Shown: positions 1 to 8,691 of the stretch, piece after piece
Position numbering within the stretch: the first letter of the stretch is position 1
Layout of the letters: each line of letters opens with the position of its first letter
Origin: Maribacter sp.
GTDB lineage: Bacteria; Bacteroidota; Bacteroidia; Flavobacteriales; Flavobacteriaceae
Assembly (NCBI GenBank): GCA_013001935.1
Contig: JABDKZ010000204.1
Span: 1-10,461 of the forward strand
DNA length: 10,461 nucleotides
Reading direction: 5' to 3'
The notes under the pieces: generated by a model
What the model saw: only the letters and a program-made list of their open reading frames with translations
Database searches by the model: none
What the model was told of the DNA's origin: nothing
Translations under genes and position numbers: made by a program

Positions 1-217
1 TGACTTCATCAACCTTTATTACTTCAGAGGCATTGTAGATGTCTATTAGCAACTTCCCTGTTTCATTTCTTCCCAGTTGAAAGTTAAAAGGTAGGATTTC
101 ACTGTCCTGAACTTCCAATTCACCCAACCAAATCCCTTCGGACAATTCTGGGGATTTTGAATTATCGCAGGATGATATCAAAAGCATGAATCCTATAAAT
201 AGTCCGATTTTTAGCAT
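1..217 (-). CDS. Partial lipoprotein, probable TlpA-family thiol-disulfide protein (N-terminus only)
   Basis: Only the first 72 codons are present; the gene runs off the left edge. The start is ATG at 217. The protein opens with a short lipoprotein signal, with the lipobox ISSC and the lipidated cysteine at residue 17, followed by a polar stretch, so it should be anchored in a membrane facing the periplasm or outside. The next segment reads like the N-terminal beta domain of Bacteroidota TlpA-family proteins: GIWLGELEVQD, then LPFNFQLGRNETGK, then IYNASEVIKVDEV (roughly residues 28-72). The thioredoxin domain, if there is one, lies outside the window, so a CxxC motif cannot be confirmed. The TlpA assignment is from recalled family resemblance and is moderate; the lipoprotein call is firm. 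It is divergent from pheT, with 131 bases between the two starts. Confidence 0.7.
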   Translation of the reverse strand, partial: MLKIGLFIGFMLLISSCDNSKSPELSEGIWLGELEVQDSEILPFNFQLGRNETGKLLIDIYNASEVIKVDEV

Positions 218-298
218 ATAACCGATTTTAATTATTAGTATCGAATTAAAGTATAATAACTTACATGAAAAAATTAAAACAATTCAATTGCTGCAATA

Positions 299-329
299 TT
301 GAATGTCTTACTTCATTGTTTTATCTTTA
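299..329 (+). promoter_or_regulatory. Probable promoter of pheT (Bacteroidota type)
   Basis: A TTG at 299-301 (-33 element) is followed after 20 bases by TATCTTTA at 322-329, which matches the Bacteroidota -7 consensus TAnnTTTG except at its last base. The predicted transcript would begin near 335 and have a leader of only about 12-15 bases before the pheT ATG, with no Shine-Dalgarno sequence, as is common in this phylum. Confidence 0.5.
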
Positions 330-348
330 CCAGCTTTAAATACGACCA

Positions 349-2775
349 ATGAAAATTTCTTACAACTGGTTAAAACAATTCCTGAACATAGATTGGGACT
401 CAAAACAGACCGCAGAACTTTTAACCGATTTAGGGCTTGAAGTTGAGGGCGTGGCGCCTTATGAAACGGTTAAAGGAGCACTAAAGGGTATTGTTGTTGG
501 GCATGTACTGACCTGTGATAAGCATCCGAACGCCGACAGATTAAAATTGACCACTGTAGATATAGGTCAAGAACGTATCTTGCAAATTGTCTGTGGCGCA
601 AATAATGTTGCCAAAGGGCAAAAAGTTCCTGTTGCTACTATTGGTACAACCCTTTATTCAAAAGAAGGGGAACCTTTCATCATTAAGAAAGGTAAAATCC
701 GAGGTGAAGAAAGTCAAGGAATGATCTGTGCCGAAGACGAATTAGGGCTAGGTGATAGTCATGAAGGTATTATGGTATTGAGCGATTCATTAAAACCTGG
801 TACGCCTTGTGCCGAAGTTTTTGAATTGGAAAAAGACGAGGTATTTGAAATTGGTCTAACCCCCAATAGGGCCGATGCAATGAGTCATTACGGTGTAGCC
901 AGGGATTTAAAGGCAGGACTAAAGCAACAAGAAATAGAAATTGAGCTGATAACCCCCTCAACAAGTCATTTTAATATAACCGATAGGTCATTAAAACTGG
1001 ATGTTTCGGTTGAGGATAATGCATTAGCACCAAGATATTGTGGTGTAACCATAAGCAATTTAATTGTTCAACCTTCACCGAATTGGCTTAAGGATAGGCT
1101 AAAGGCCATTGGTCTTAGTCCGATCAATAACATCGTAGATGCAACCAATTACGTGTTACATGAAATGGGACAACCGCTACATGCCTTTGATGCAGACCGG
1201 ATTTTTGGAAAGAAGGTTATTGTCAAGACCATGCCAGAAGGAACTAAGTTTATGACATTGGATGGCATTGAAAGAGATTTACATGTAGAAGATCTAATGA
1301 TCTGCGATGGTGAAAAGCCGATGTGTATTGCAGGCGTTTTTGGAGGAATAAACACGGGGGTAACTGAGAACACAAAATCTATATTTTTGGAAAGTGCCTA
1401 CTTTGACCCTATTTCTATTCGAAAAACAGCGAAAAGACATGGCTTAAATACAGACGCTTCATTCAGGTTTGAACGTGGCATCGATATTGAAAACGTTGAA
1501 TTTAGTCTAAAACGGGCTGCACTTTTGATAAAGGAAATTACCGGTGGTGATATTACCTCTGATATTATTGATTTATATCCGAACAAGAAGGCAGACTTTC
1601 AGGTATTCTTATCTTTCGATAAAATTTTTAAGTTAATCGGGCAGGAAATTCCAAGAGATACGATTAAATCAATACTTGCTTCGCTTGAAATAAAAGTCAA
1701 GAATGTTACCGAAACCGGTATGGGCTTGGTTATACCTTCGTATAGGGTCGATGTGCAGCGAGAGGTTGATGTTATCGAGGAAATACTCAGGGTTTATGGC
1801 TATAATAATATAGATTTTAAAGAAAAATTAAACGCTTCTATAGCTCCTATTTCAAAATACGAAGATTATAACTTACAAGATAAAATCGGGGATTTCCTGG
1901 CATCAAGAGGGTTTTATGAAATAATGACCAACAGTCTTACCTCCCCTGAATATATTAATTTGATTGATGAATTGAAGGAAGAACAATCCGTGGTCATGCT
2001 CAATCCTTTAAGCACTGAATTATCTGCAATGCGGCAGAGCATGTTGTTAAATGGATTAGAGACTATTTCATATAATATCAATAGAAAAAACCAGAACCTT
2101 AGGTTTTTTGAATTCGGGAAAACATATCATGGTTATAAAGATGAACGAGTTGAAAACAAGCACCTAAGTCTGTTGGTTACAGGTAACAGGAACAAAACTG
2201 GATGGGCATCACCTTCAAAACAAACCGATTTCTTCTTTTTTAAAGCGGTTATCGAAAACGTTTTGAAACGATTAGGAGTCCCTAGTTACCATTCACGTCC
2301 TTTGGAAGGAACCTTGTTTTCTGAAGGGTTGACATTGGTTTCCAAGAAAAAGAAAATAGTCGATTTTGGTGTTGTTAATAAATCCCTGGCCAAAAATTTT
2401 GATATAAAACAAGAAGTCTTATTCGCTGATTTTAATTGGGATATCATCATTGACCTGGTCCCTAAAACAGAAGTAAAGTTCAAAGCTATTCCTAAATATC
2501 CTGAAGTAAAAAGGGATTTCGCTTTGCTCTTGGACACTAATGTCAGTTTTAAGGCTATTCATGATATTGCCTTTCAAACGGAAAGAAATCTTTTGACGAA
2601 AGTGAATTTGTTCGACGTGTATACAGGAGATAAACTGCCCGAAAATAAGAAATCGTATGCGGTAAGTTTTACATTGCAAGATGACAAAAAAACACTTACG
2701 GATAAACAGATTGATAAAATAATGTCAAAACTTCAGCAGAAGTACGAGAAAGAACTAGGTGCTGAACTAAGGTAA
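349..2775 (+). CDS. pheT: Phenylalanine--tRNA ligase beta subunit
   Basis: This is the beta chain of the cytoplasmic (alpha-beta)2 phenylalanyl-tRNA synthetase, which charges tRNA-Phe; the beta chain binds tRNA and carries the editing site that removes mischarged tyrosine. At 808 residues it is full length. Domains in order: an N-terminal segment starting MKISYNWLKQFL; an EMAP/OB-type tRNA-binding domain at about residues 40-155 (CDKHPNADRLKL at 56-67, VCGANNV at 81-87); the B3/B4 editing domain at about 210-400 (NIVDATNYVL at 261-270, GQPLHAFDADRI at 274-285, FRFERGID at 372-379); the B5 domain at about 410-485 (EEILRVYGYN); the catalytic-like core; and a C-terminal FDX-ACB anticodon-binding domain from about residue 713 (KYPEVKRDFALLLD). 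The pheS gene is not adjacent, so the subunits are encoded apart. The last nine bases overlap the convergent fasciclin gene. The identification is secure. Confidence 0.98.
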   Translation: MKISYNWLKQFLNIDWDSKQTAELLTDLGLEVEGVAPYETVKGALKGIVVGHVLTCDKHPNADRLKLTTVDIGQERILQIVCGANNVAKGQKVPVATIGTTLYSKEGEPFIIKKGKIRGEESQGMICAEDELGLGDSHEGIMVLSDSLKPGTPCAEVFELEKDEVFEIGLTPNRADAMSHYGVARDLKAGLKQQEIEIELITPSTSHFNITDRSLKLDVSVEDNALAPRYCGVTISNLIVQPSPNWLKDRLKAIGLSPINNIVDATNYVLHEMGQPLHAFDADRIFGKKVIVKTMPEGTKFMTLDGIERDLHVEDLMICDGEKPMCIAGVFGGINTGVTENTKSIFLESAYFDPISIRKTAKRHGLNTDASFRFERGIDIENVEFSLKRAALLIKEITGGDITSDIIDLYPNKKADFQVFLSFDKIFKLIGQEIPRDTIKSILASLEIKVKNVTETGMGLVIPSYRVDVQREVDVIEEILRVYGYNNIDFKEKLNASIAPISKYEDYNLQDKIGDFLASRGFYEIMTNSLTSPEYINLIDELKEEQSVVMLNPLSTELSAMRQSMLLNGLETISYNINRKNQNLRFFEFGKTYHGYKDERVENKHLSLLVTGNRNKTGWASPSKQTDFFFFKAVIENVLKRLGVPSYHSRPLEGTLFSEGLTLVSKKKKIVDFGVVNKSLAKNFDIKQEVLFADFNWDIIIDLVPKTEVKFKAIPKYPEVKRDFALLLDTNVSFKAIHDIAFQTERNLLTKVNLFDVYTGDKLPENKKSYAVSFTLQDDKKTLTDKQIDKIMSKLQQKYEKELGAELR

Positions 2776-3342
2776 AAGACGTATTCGCTTTGGCAGGATA
2801 ACACTATCTATTTCGTGCATTACACCATTACATTGGTTGGCATCCGCTGCAATTATCTTGGCGGAATTACCCATAGTATCAGTCAGGATAATGTCTATAC
2901 CCTTCATAGTAGCCGTTAGCTTCTCGCCTTGCACCGTAGTGAATACCGCTTTGCCTTTACCGCTGCACATGGCCTTCAAGATTTTTGATGCTGTAAACTC
3001 ACCTGCGACAATATGATATCTTAAAAGGGCCTTCAATTCTTCTTTGTTCTTTGGGTCTAAAAGATCTGATGAAGTATTTGAAAATAAAGTATTGAAGGCC
3101 ATATCAGATGGAGCAAAGACAGTAAAGGGGCCATGATAACTTAAAATCTTATCCATATCAGCGGCTTTCATCGCTGCTAATAAGGTGGTATGGTTTTTTA
3201 AATTTTCAGTGTTCGTTATTATGGATTTTTCAATATCCATCGCGAGGAATTTACTATCTGAACTTGAAAATTGATCTTGGGCAGAGGCAAAGAAAGTCAA
3301 AAAAAGGGCGAGCAAGGCCACCTGGGGGACATAACATTTCAT
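2767..3342 (-). CDS. Secreted fasciclin (FAS1) domain protein
   Basis: This 191-residue exported protein consists of one FAS1 domain. Residues 1-21 form a signal peptide with a hydrophobic core (VALLALFLTFFA) and a likely signal peptidase I cut after ASA; there is no lipobox, so it should be soluble in the periplasm or outside. FAS1 landmarks are visible in order: HTTLLAAMKAADM at 51-63, the H1 motif GPFTVFAPSDMAF at 71-83, the central YH motif LRYHIVAGE at 107-115, and the H2 motif CNGVMHEIDSVILP at 171-184. Cys126 and Cys171 are the only cysteines of the mature protein and might form a disulfide. FAS1 domains generally serve adhesion or ligand binding; the partner here is unknown. It begins divergently from the membrane protein gene at 3544 and ends inside the pheT stop region. 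No clean TAnnTTTG promoter is visible upstream. Confidence 0.93.
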   Translation of the reverse strand: MKCYVPQVALLALFLTFFASAQDQFSSSDSKFLAMDIEKSIITNTENLKNHTTLLAAMKAADMDKILSYHGPFTVFAPSDMAFNTLFSNTSSDLLDPKNKEELKALLRYHIVAGEFTASKILKAMCSGKGKAVFTTVQGEKLTATMKGIDIILTDTMGNSAKIIAADANQCNGVMHEIDSVILPKRIRLLP

Positions 3343-3426
3343 TTAGGTTCTATTAAGGGCTTGATAATAAAAATCCGATAAACGGTATCGAATCTCCGCC
3401 AATATACAACATAAATGCTTGCAGAA

Positions 3427-3447
3427 TGCTGTTCAAAATGCAGTTCA
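3427..3447. repeat. Near-perfect 9-bp direct repeat, 12-bp period
   Basis: TGCTGTTCA at 3427-3435 and TGCAGTTCA at 3439-3447 differ at one base and are separated by AAA. They lie in the divergent intergenic region, upstream of the promoter of the gene at 3544, at a distance where an activator could bind. Whether they are functional is not known. Confidence 0.4.
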
Positions 3448-3453
3448 TAGATT

Positions 3454-3475
3454 TTAACATTTTATTAACATTTTA
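3454..3475. repeat. Perfect 11-bp tandem repeat
   Basis: TTAACATTTTA occurs twice with no spacer (3454-3464 and 3465-3475). The period is about one helical turn, so both copies face the same side of the DNA. It ends 18 bases before the -33 element of the promoter at 3494, which would suit a regulator site or an AT-rich activating element. In such AT-rich DNA it could also arise by chance. Confidence 0.5.
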
Positions 3476-3491
3476 TTATTTAGATTGTGAA

Positions 3492-3505
3492 ATTTTGTAC
3501 AAAAT
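3492..3505. promoter_or_regulatory. Perfect 14-bp palindrome overlapping a -33 element (possible operator)
   Basis: ATTTTGTACAAAAT is its own reverse complement over all 14 bases. It covers the TTTG that serves as -33 element for the gene at 3544, a position where a dimeric repressor would block the polymerase. No regulator gene is visible in the window. The palindrome itself is seen directly; the operator role is inferred. Confidence 0.45.
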
Positions 3506-3522
3506 GATTTTTTTTAAATTTG
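3494..3522 (+). promoter_or_regulatory. Promoter of the membrane protein gene at 3544
   Basis: TTTG at 3494-3497 and TAAATTTG at 3515-3522 give exact matches to both Bacteroidota promoter elements (TTTG and TAnnTTTG), with 17 bases between them. Transcription would begin near 3528, leaving about 15 bases of A-rich leader before the ATG and no Shine-Dalgarno sequence. Confidence 0.65.
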
Positions 3523-3543
3523 AAAAAAAATAATTGAATAAGA

Positions 3544-4263
3544 ATGCTATTAGAAAGAACCAATTTAGAAAAGGCTTTAGATCGTGAAAAGATGAAAGGT
3601 ATAGATACTATCGATGTTCAGAGAGTAATCGATGGTATTATTAGAGCCAATGAAGCGCATTACCAAAGTATAAAACAACAAATTACAAGGGGGAAATCAT
3701 ATGCAACAAATGACTTCAATTTTGATTTATTGGCGTCTGGGAACATCTATCATCTGACCCATATCAAGAATATTTGCATTGACTATCGGCTTCGGTTTTT
3801 AGATTCAAAGTACTTCAAAGGTGATATTCCACCCATTGCAATTTCAAAAATAAAGCAACTTGAAAAGGAGCATGAAACACAATTAAAAGGATTTAAAATT
3901 GTGGCACCTTCCAAACTTTTCAAACTAAAAGACAAGAACGATCCATTATTATTTGTACCTCTCGGGAATGATTACTTTTATTTCATTCATAAATGGGGCA
4001 ATGACTTGCACCCTTTGAGAAAGGCCCTCATGTGGCCGTTTAAAAATATTGTGAACCTCACCCTGACCGTTTTCATAATAAGCTATTTTGTAACCTTGAT
4101 GCTTCCCATGGGTCTTTTTACGAAGACTTCATTTGGCTATGAATTCTGGATTCTATTCTTCTTTATGTTTAAATCTATTGCCGCAATTGTTATCTTTTAT
4201 GGTTTCTCAAAGGGAAAAAACTTCAGCAAAGCTATTTGGAGAAGTAAGTATTACAATGCTTAA
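3544..4263 (+). CDS. Conserved uncharacterised membrane protein
   Basis: A 239-residue protein of unknown function that I recall only as a conserved flavobacterial hypothetical protein. It has a soluble, charged N-terminal part of about 165 residues with no signal peptide, including an acidic/basic helical start (LEKALDREKMKGIDTIDVQRVIDGIIRAN), the segment DSKYFKGDIPPIAISKIKQLEKEH at 87-110, APSKLFKLKD at 121-130 and an aromatic block GNDYFYFIHKWGNDLHPLRK at 141-160 that looks strongly constrained. Two hydrophobic helices follow, at about 168-190 and 200-221, joined by a short loop, and the protein ends in a basic tail. A helical hairpin of this kind would leave both the N-terminal domain and the tail in the cytoplasm. 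It stands alone with its own promoter, converging on the lipoprotein gene that ends 12 bases away. Confidence 0.85.
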   Translation: MLLERTNLEKALDREKMKGIDTIDVQRVIDGIIRANEAHYQSIKQQITRGKSYATNDFNFDLLASGNIYHLTHIKNICIDYRLRFLDSKYFKGDIPPIAISKIKQLEKEHETQLKGFKIVAPSKLFKLKDKNDPLLFVPLGNDYFYFIHKWGNDLHPLRKALMWPFKNIVNLTLTVFIISYFVTLMLPMGLFTKTSFGYEFWILFFFMFKSIAAIVIFYGFSKGKNFSKAIWRSKYYNA

Positions 4264-4275
4264 GTCAACCCTGCC

Positions 4276-5412
4276 CTATTGATAAAAAATATGATAAGGT
4301 ACCGCATCTAAATCAAGATTATCAAGTAATTCCGGTACTGGCTCTAGTTGTATTCTCAAAAGCCCACCTTTATTGCTATCATCTATTTTTCGGTAACCCA
4401 CAAACATAATACTATTGGTATCGTCATAACTTACCATTGTGGTATCCCCTATTTTGTATTCAAATTCCAATTGCGATGCCGTCAAGAAATTTTCATAAAA
4501 ATATAAGATTGTCAGGTTTTTTGAAAAATCGTAGATGGCCGGGATATTTGAATAAACCTCTTCTTCGACTGGTTTCTTATAGAATAACCGTCCCTGACTA
4601 TCAAAGCAACTGAATTTATCATCATAGAACATGGGCTCTTTACCCGCTTCATAGCTGGTGTACACAACACCCATAGTATCAGAATTTAAAACTGTATGCA
4701 ATTCTGGATACGAAATAATCATATTTTGATTCGAATCTGCGAAAATCCGTTCAACATCATACCCCAAGCTAATTTCATGGATTACCATAGTACTGGCATC
4801 GTCAATAACTGCAAGTGAATACTCATCGGTAATTTCCAAGTCAATGGTCAATACAAACAGTCTACCGTTAGTAAATACCATCTGGGTGGGCTTTTTATCT
4901 AATTCTACATCTACAATATTTTCTTCTGAAATAGATAGGTCAATCGCTCGGGCAAAATACGTATTTGGTTCAGAGACCTCTTCCAAGACGTATGTCACAT
5001 ACAGCAGGTTACCATTAATGTTGATTGAAGTTACGGACAAGTCACACGCTACTAAATCTTCAAAAAGCGGAATAATTTCTGATGTATCATCTTCAAAATC
5101 ATGAATGGTTACTTGTCCATCACAATCTGTTAACTGACTATAACTCGCAAAAATTGATCCCTTGGAGAACAAAACATTTGTCTGGGGCACATTGGAAAAT
5201 GTACTTTCAAATTGACTCAGATCAATTCGGGTCTCACTACTTTTCAGGAGCTGGGCTGATAGAACACCATTACTTTCTTGAAGCAATACATAATCGGCAT
5301 TGAAAAAAGTCTCTTTATCACCGATTTCTTCTATAGAATCAGAATCGCTTGATGTACTACAACCAATGACTACCAATGCCAAAAGAGCATAAATAATGCT
5401 GTAGGTTTTCAT
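4276..5412 (-). CDS. Lipoprotein of unknown function, possibly beta-propeller
   Basis: A 378-residue lipoprotein that I do not recognise as a named family. The signal ends in the lipobox VIGC, with Cys18 as the lipidated residue, followed by a Ser/Asp-rich tether (STSSDSDSIEEIGD). The body is acidic and rich in alternating hydrophobic beta strands; several segments share a 'value of something, then reading strand' pattern reminiscent of propeller blades (SKGSIFASYS at 83-92, NINGNLLYVTYV at 131-142, FTNGRLFVLTID at 180-191, DSQGRLFYKK at 271-280, NSIMFVGYRK at 333-342). Cys97, Cys123 and Cys269 remain in the mature part. The propeller idea is inference from strand spacing. It starts 25 bases after the stop of the ABC-F gene on the same strand, with no clear promoter in the gap, so co-transcription is likely although no functional link is evident. 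Confidence 0.85.
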   Translation of the reverse strand: MKTYSIIYALLALVVIGCSTSSDSDSIEEIGDKETFFNADYVLLQESNGVLSAQLLKSSETRIDLSQFESTFSNVPQTNVLFSKGSIFASYSQLTDCDGQVTIHDFEDDTSEIIPLFEDLVACDLSVTSININGNLLYVTYVLEEVSEPNTYFARAIDLSISEENIVDVELDKKPTQMVFTNGRLFVLTIDLEITDEYSLAVIDDASTMVIHEISLGYDVERIFADSNQNMIISYPELHTVLNSDTMGVVYTSYEAGKEPMFYDDKFSCFDSQGRLFYKKPVEEEVYSNIPAIYDFSKNLTILYFYENFLTASQLEFEYKIGDTTMVSYDDTNSIMFVGYRKIDDSNKGGLLRIQLEPVPELLDNLDLDAVPYHIFYQ

Positions 5413-5437
5413 AATGTGAGATTTTGGGGCGATAAAA

Positions 5438-7132
<1,695 letters not shown>

Positions 7133-7209
7133 TCAAAATCCTAGCAATATCTTAACGTAAGACCCGATTTTTTAACTCACAATTAACAGGATAGACCTCA
7201 AGGGATGCT

Positions 7210-7217
7210 TAATTTTG
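7210..7217 (+). promoter_or_regulatory. Candidate -7 element of the TlpA-like lipoprotein gene
   Basis: TAATTTTG matches TAnnTTTG exactly and would place the transcript start near 7224, about 18 bases before the ATG at 7242. No TTG is present at the expected -33 distance, so the call is moderate. Confidence 0.4.
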
Positions 7218-7241
7218 TTGGGATGTATGAGATATGTTTAT

Positions 7242-8627
7242 ATGAATAAAAAATTACTTTATCTATTTCTTTTCATATTGGCAGGTTGTAATGAAAACAA
7301 AGAAGTTTCTCCCAACGTTTTTTTCAGCGGGGAAATTGTCAACCCAACCAGCGACCATGTAGTTCTGTATAAGGGCGATGTATTTATTGACTCCTCTTCC
7401 CTGGATAAAAATAGGATGTTCTCTTTTAAGCTAGATTCTATTGAGGATGGCCTCTATCATTTTAATCATGCTCCGGAATATCAATATGTATACCTCGAAA
7501 AAGGAGATTCTTTAATAATTAGATTAAATACGGTGGATTTTGATGAATCACTGGTGTATTCAGGTCCTGGTGAGGAAATCAACAACTTTATGATGGAGAT
7601 CTTTTTGGCCAATGAAGGTGAAAAAGGTCTTATTGATAGGTTATATAGTGTCGACGCAGAAAGTTTTAGCCGTAAGATAGATTCCCTGGAACAGCTTAAG
7701 TTAGATTTATTAAATGAACTGACCCTAGAATCAAATATTTCCGAAAAAGCATTACAAATTGCAAAGGCCAATATTGTTTATAAATATGCTACATATAAGG
7801 AGCGATACCCCTTTAGGCATAAGAAACTATCGGCAAAAAAAGAGGTTCCTAAATTACCAAAAGAATTTTACGATTATCGTAAAGACCTTACTTACAATAA
7901 TAAAAACTTCACCTATCTAAGACCCTATTATGAATACATGGTTAATCATTTTGGGAATTTATCTTCTATGTCGTGTTCCAATGGGTGCGATATAAAGGAT
8001 AAAATGGTCAAGAACCATCTACACTTCAACAAACATAAATTAAAGCTTATTGATAGCCTTGTTGAAGAAAAAGAATTGAAAGACAATCTATTTAGAAATG
8101 TCGCCTATGATTACCTCTTAAAAGTTCATGATACTGAAGCCAATAACAAGATATTTATTGAGGTTTTCCATGCTTTATCGGGCAATAACAAACATATTAC
8201 CGAAATAGATGACCTTTATGAAGGTATTCGAAATATACAGCCCAATAAAAGAATTCCAAATATCGAGGTATCCAATTTCAAAGGTGAAAAAGTATCGCTT
8301 CAAAACATCGCAAAAAACAATAAGACCGTATTCTATTTTTGGTCCGGTGCAAATAAAAAGCATTTGACTAATATGTCGAAACGTGTTTTGGAACTTTCAG
8401 AAATAAAACCCAATTATAATTTTGTAGGTATCAATATACGGACCAATACTGATGATTGGAAGGCTTTGACACAAAAGGCTGGCTTTAACTATTCAAACCA
8501 ATATAGAGCCGATAATTTTGAGGAATTAACAAAGGCTCTGATTGTTTATCCAATGAACAAATGCATTATTACGGAAAACGAAATGATCGTAGATGCTTTT
8601 GGCGATATGTACCGCTCCTTCAAATAA
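7242..8627 (+). CDS. TlpA-like lipoprotein with a thioredoxin fold lacking CxxC
   Basis: The start chosen is ATG at 7242 (461 residues), because it gives a compact lipoprotein signal MNKKLLYLFLFILAGC with the lipidated Cys16; a TTG at 7215 in the same frame would add nine residues ahead of it and sits on the promoter element. The N-terminal part (about 25-110) is a beta domain of the kind found ahead of the thioredoxin domain in Bacteroidota TlpA-like proteins (FFSGEIVNPTSDHVVLYKGD, YVYLEKGDSLIIRL). A helical middle follows (about 110-330) with a CSNGC pair at 245-249. The C-terminal 125 residues resemble a thioredoxin/TlpA fold: RIPNIEVSNFKGEKVSL at 337-353, strand VFYFW at 363-367, and a possible cis-proline at 437. 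Where CxxC should be, the sequence reads SGANKKH (368-374), so it should have no disulfide oxidoreductase activity. Its role is unknown; binding or scaffolding is inferred. Confidence 0.85.
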   Translation: MNKKLLYLFLFILAGCNENKEVSPNVFFSGEIVNPTSDHVVLYKGDVFIDSSSLDKNRMFSFKLDSIEDGLYHFNHAPEYQYVYLEKGDSLIIRLNTVDFDESLVYSGPGEEINNFMMEIFLANEGEKGLIDRLYSVDAESFSRKIDSLEQLKLDLLNELTLESNISEKALQIAKANIVYKYATYKERYPFRHKKLSAKKEVPKLPKEFYDYRKDLTYNNKNFTYLRPYYEYMVNHFGNLSSMSCSNGCDIKDKMVKNHLHFNKHKLKLIDSLVEEKELKDNLFRNVAYDYLLKVHDTEANNKIFIEVFHALSGNNKHITEIDDLYEGIRNIQPNKRIPNIEVSNFKGEKVSLQNIAKNNKTVFYFWSGANKKHLTNMSKRVLELSEIKPNYNFVGINIRTNTDDWKALTQKAGFNYSNQYRADNFEELTKALIVYPMNKCIITENEMIVDAFGDMYRSFK

Positions 8628-8666
8628 AAAAACCCGAAAAAACCCGAATAACTTGCCTTCGGGTTT
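8628..8666 (-). terminator. Intrinsic terminator between convergent genes, with duplicated arm
   Basis: AAACCCGAA (8640-8648) pairs perfectly with TTCGGGTTT (8658-8666) around a 9-base loop. Read leftward, the hairpin is followed by a run of T, making a good rho-independent terminator for the transaldolase transcript; read rightward, the T tract is short, so termination of the lipoprotein gene would be weaker. The AACCCGAA arm is present a second time at 8631-8638, allowing an alternative, longer hairpin. Confidence 0.75.
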
Positions 8667-8691
8667 AAACTAATGTAAAGGAAGTATTGAA

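Noticed and set aside
265..339. A 24-codon reading frame (starting MKKLKQFNCC) ending 9 bases before the pheT ATG, considered as an attenuation leader peptide.
   Set aside because: It has only two phenylalanine codons, no attenuator hairpin is visible after it, and the best pheT promoter (299-329) lies inside it, so it would not be on the main transcript.
3376..3390. Inverted repeat CGATA/TATCG upstream of the fasciclin gene, and a TACCGTTTA on the minus strand that resembles a -7 element.
   Set aside because: Five-base arms are expected by chance, and the -7 candidate has three rather than two bases between TA and TTT.
7215..7241. TTG-initiated extension of the TlpA-like lipoprotein by nine residues (MLGCMRYVY).
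   Set aside because: It would place a non-hydrophobic segment before the lipoprotein signal and overlaps the candidate -7 element; the ATG at 7242 gives a standard signal.
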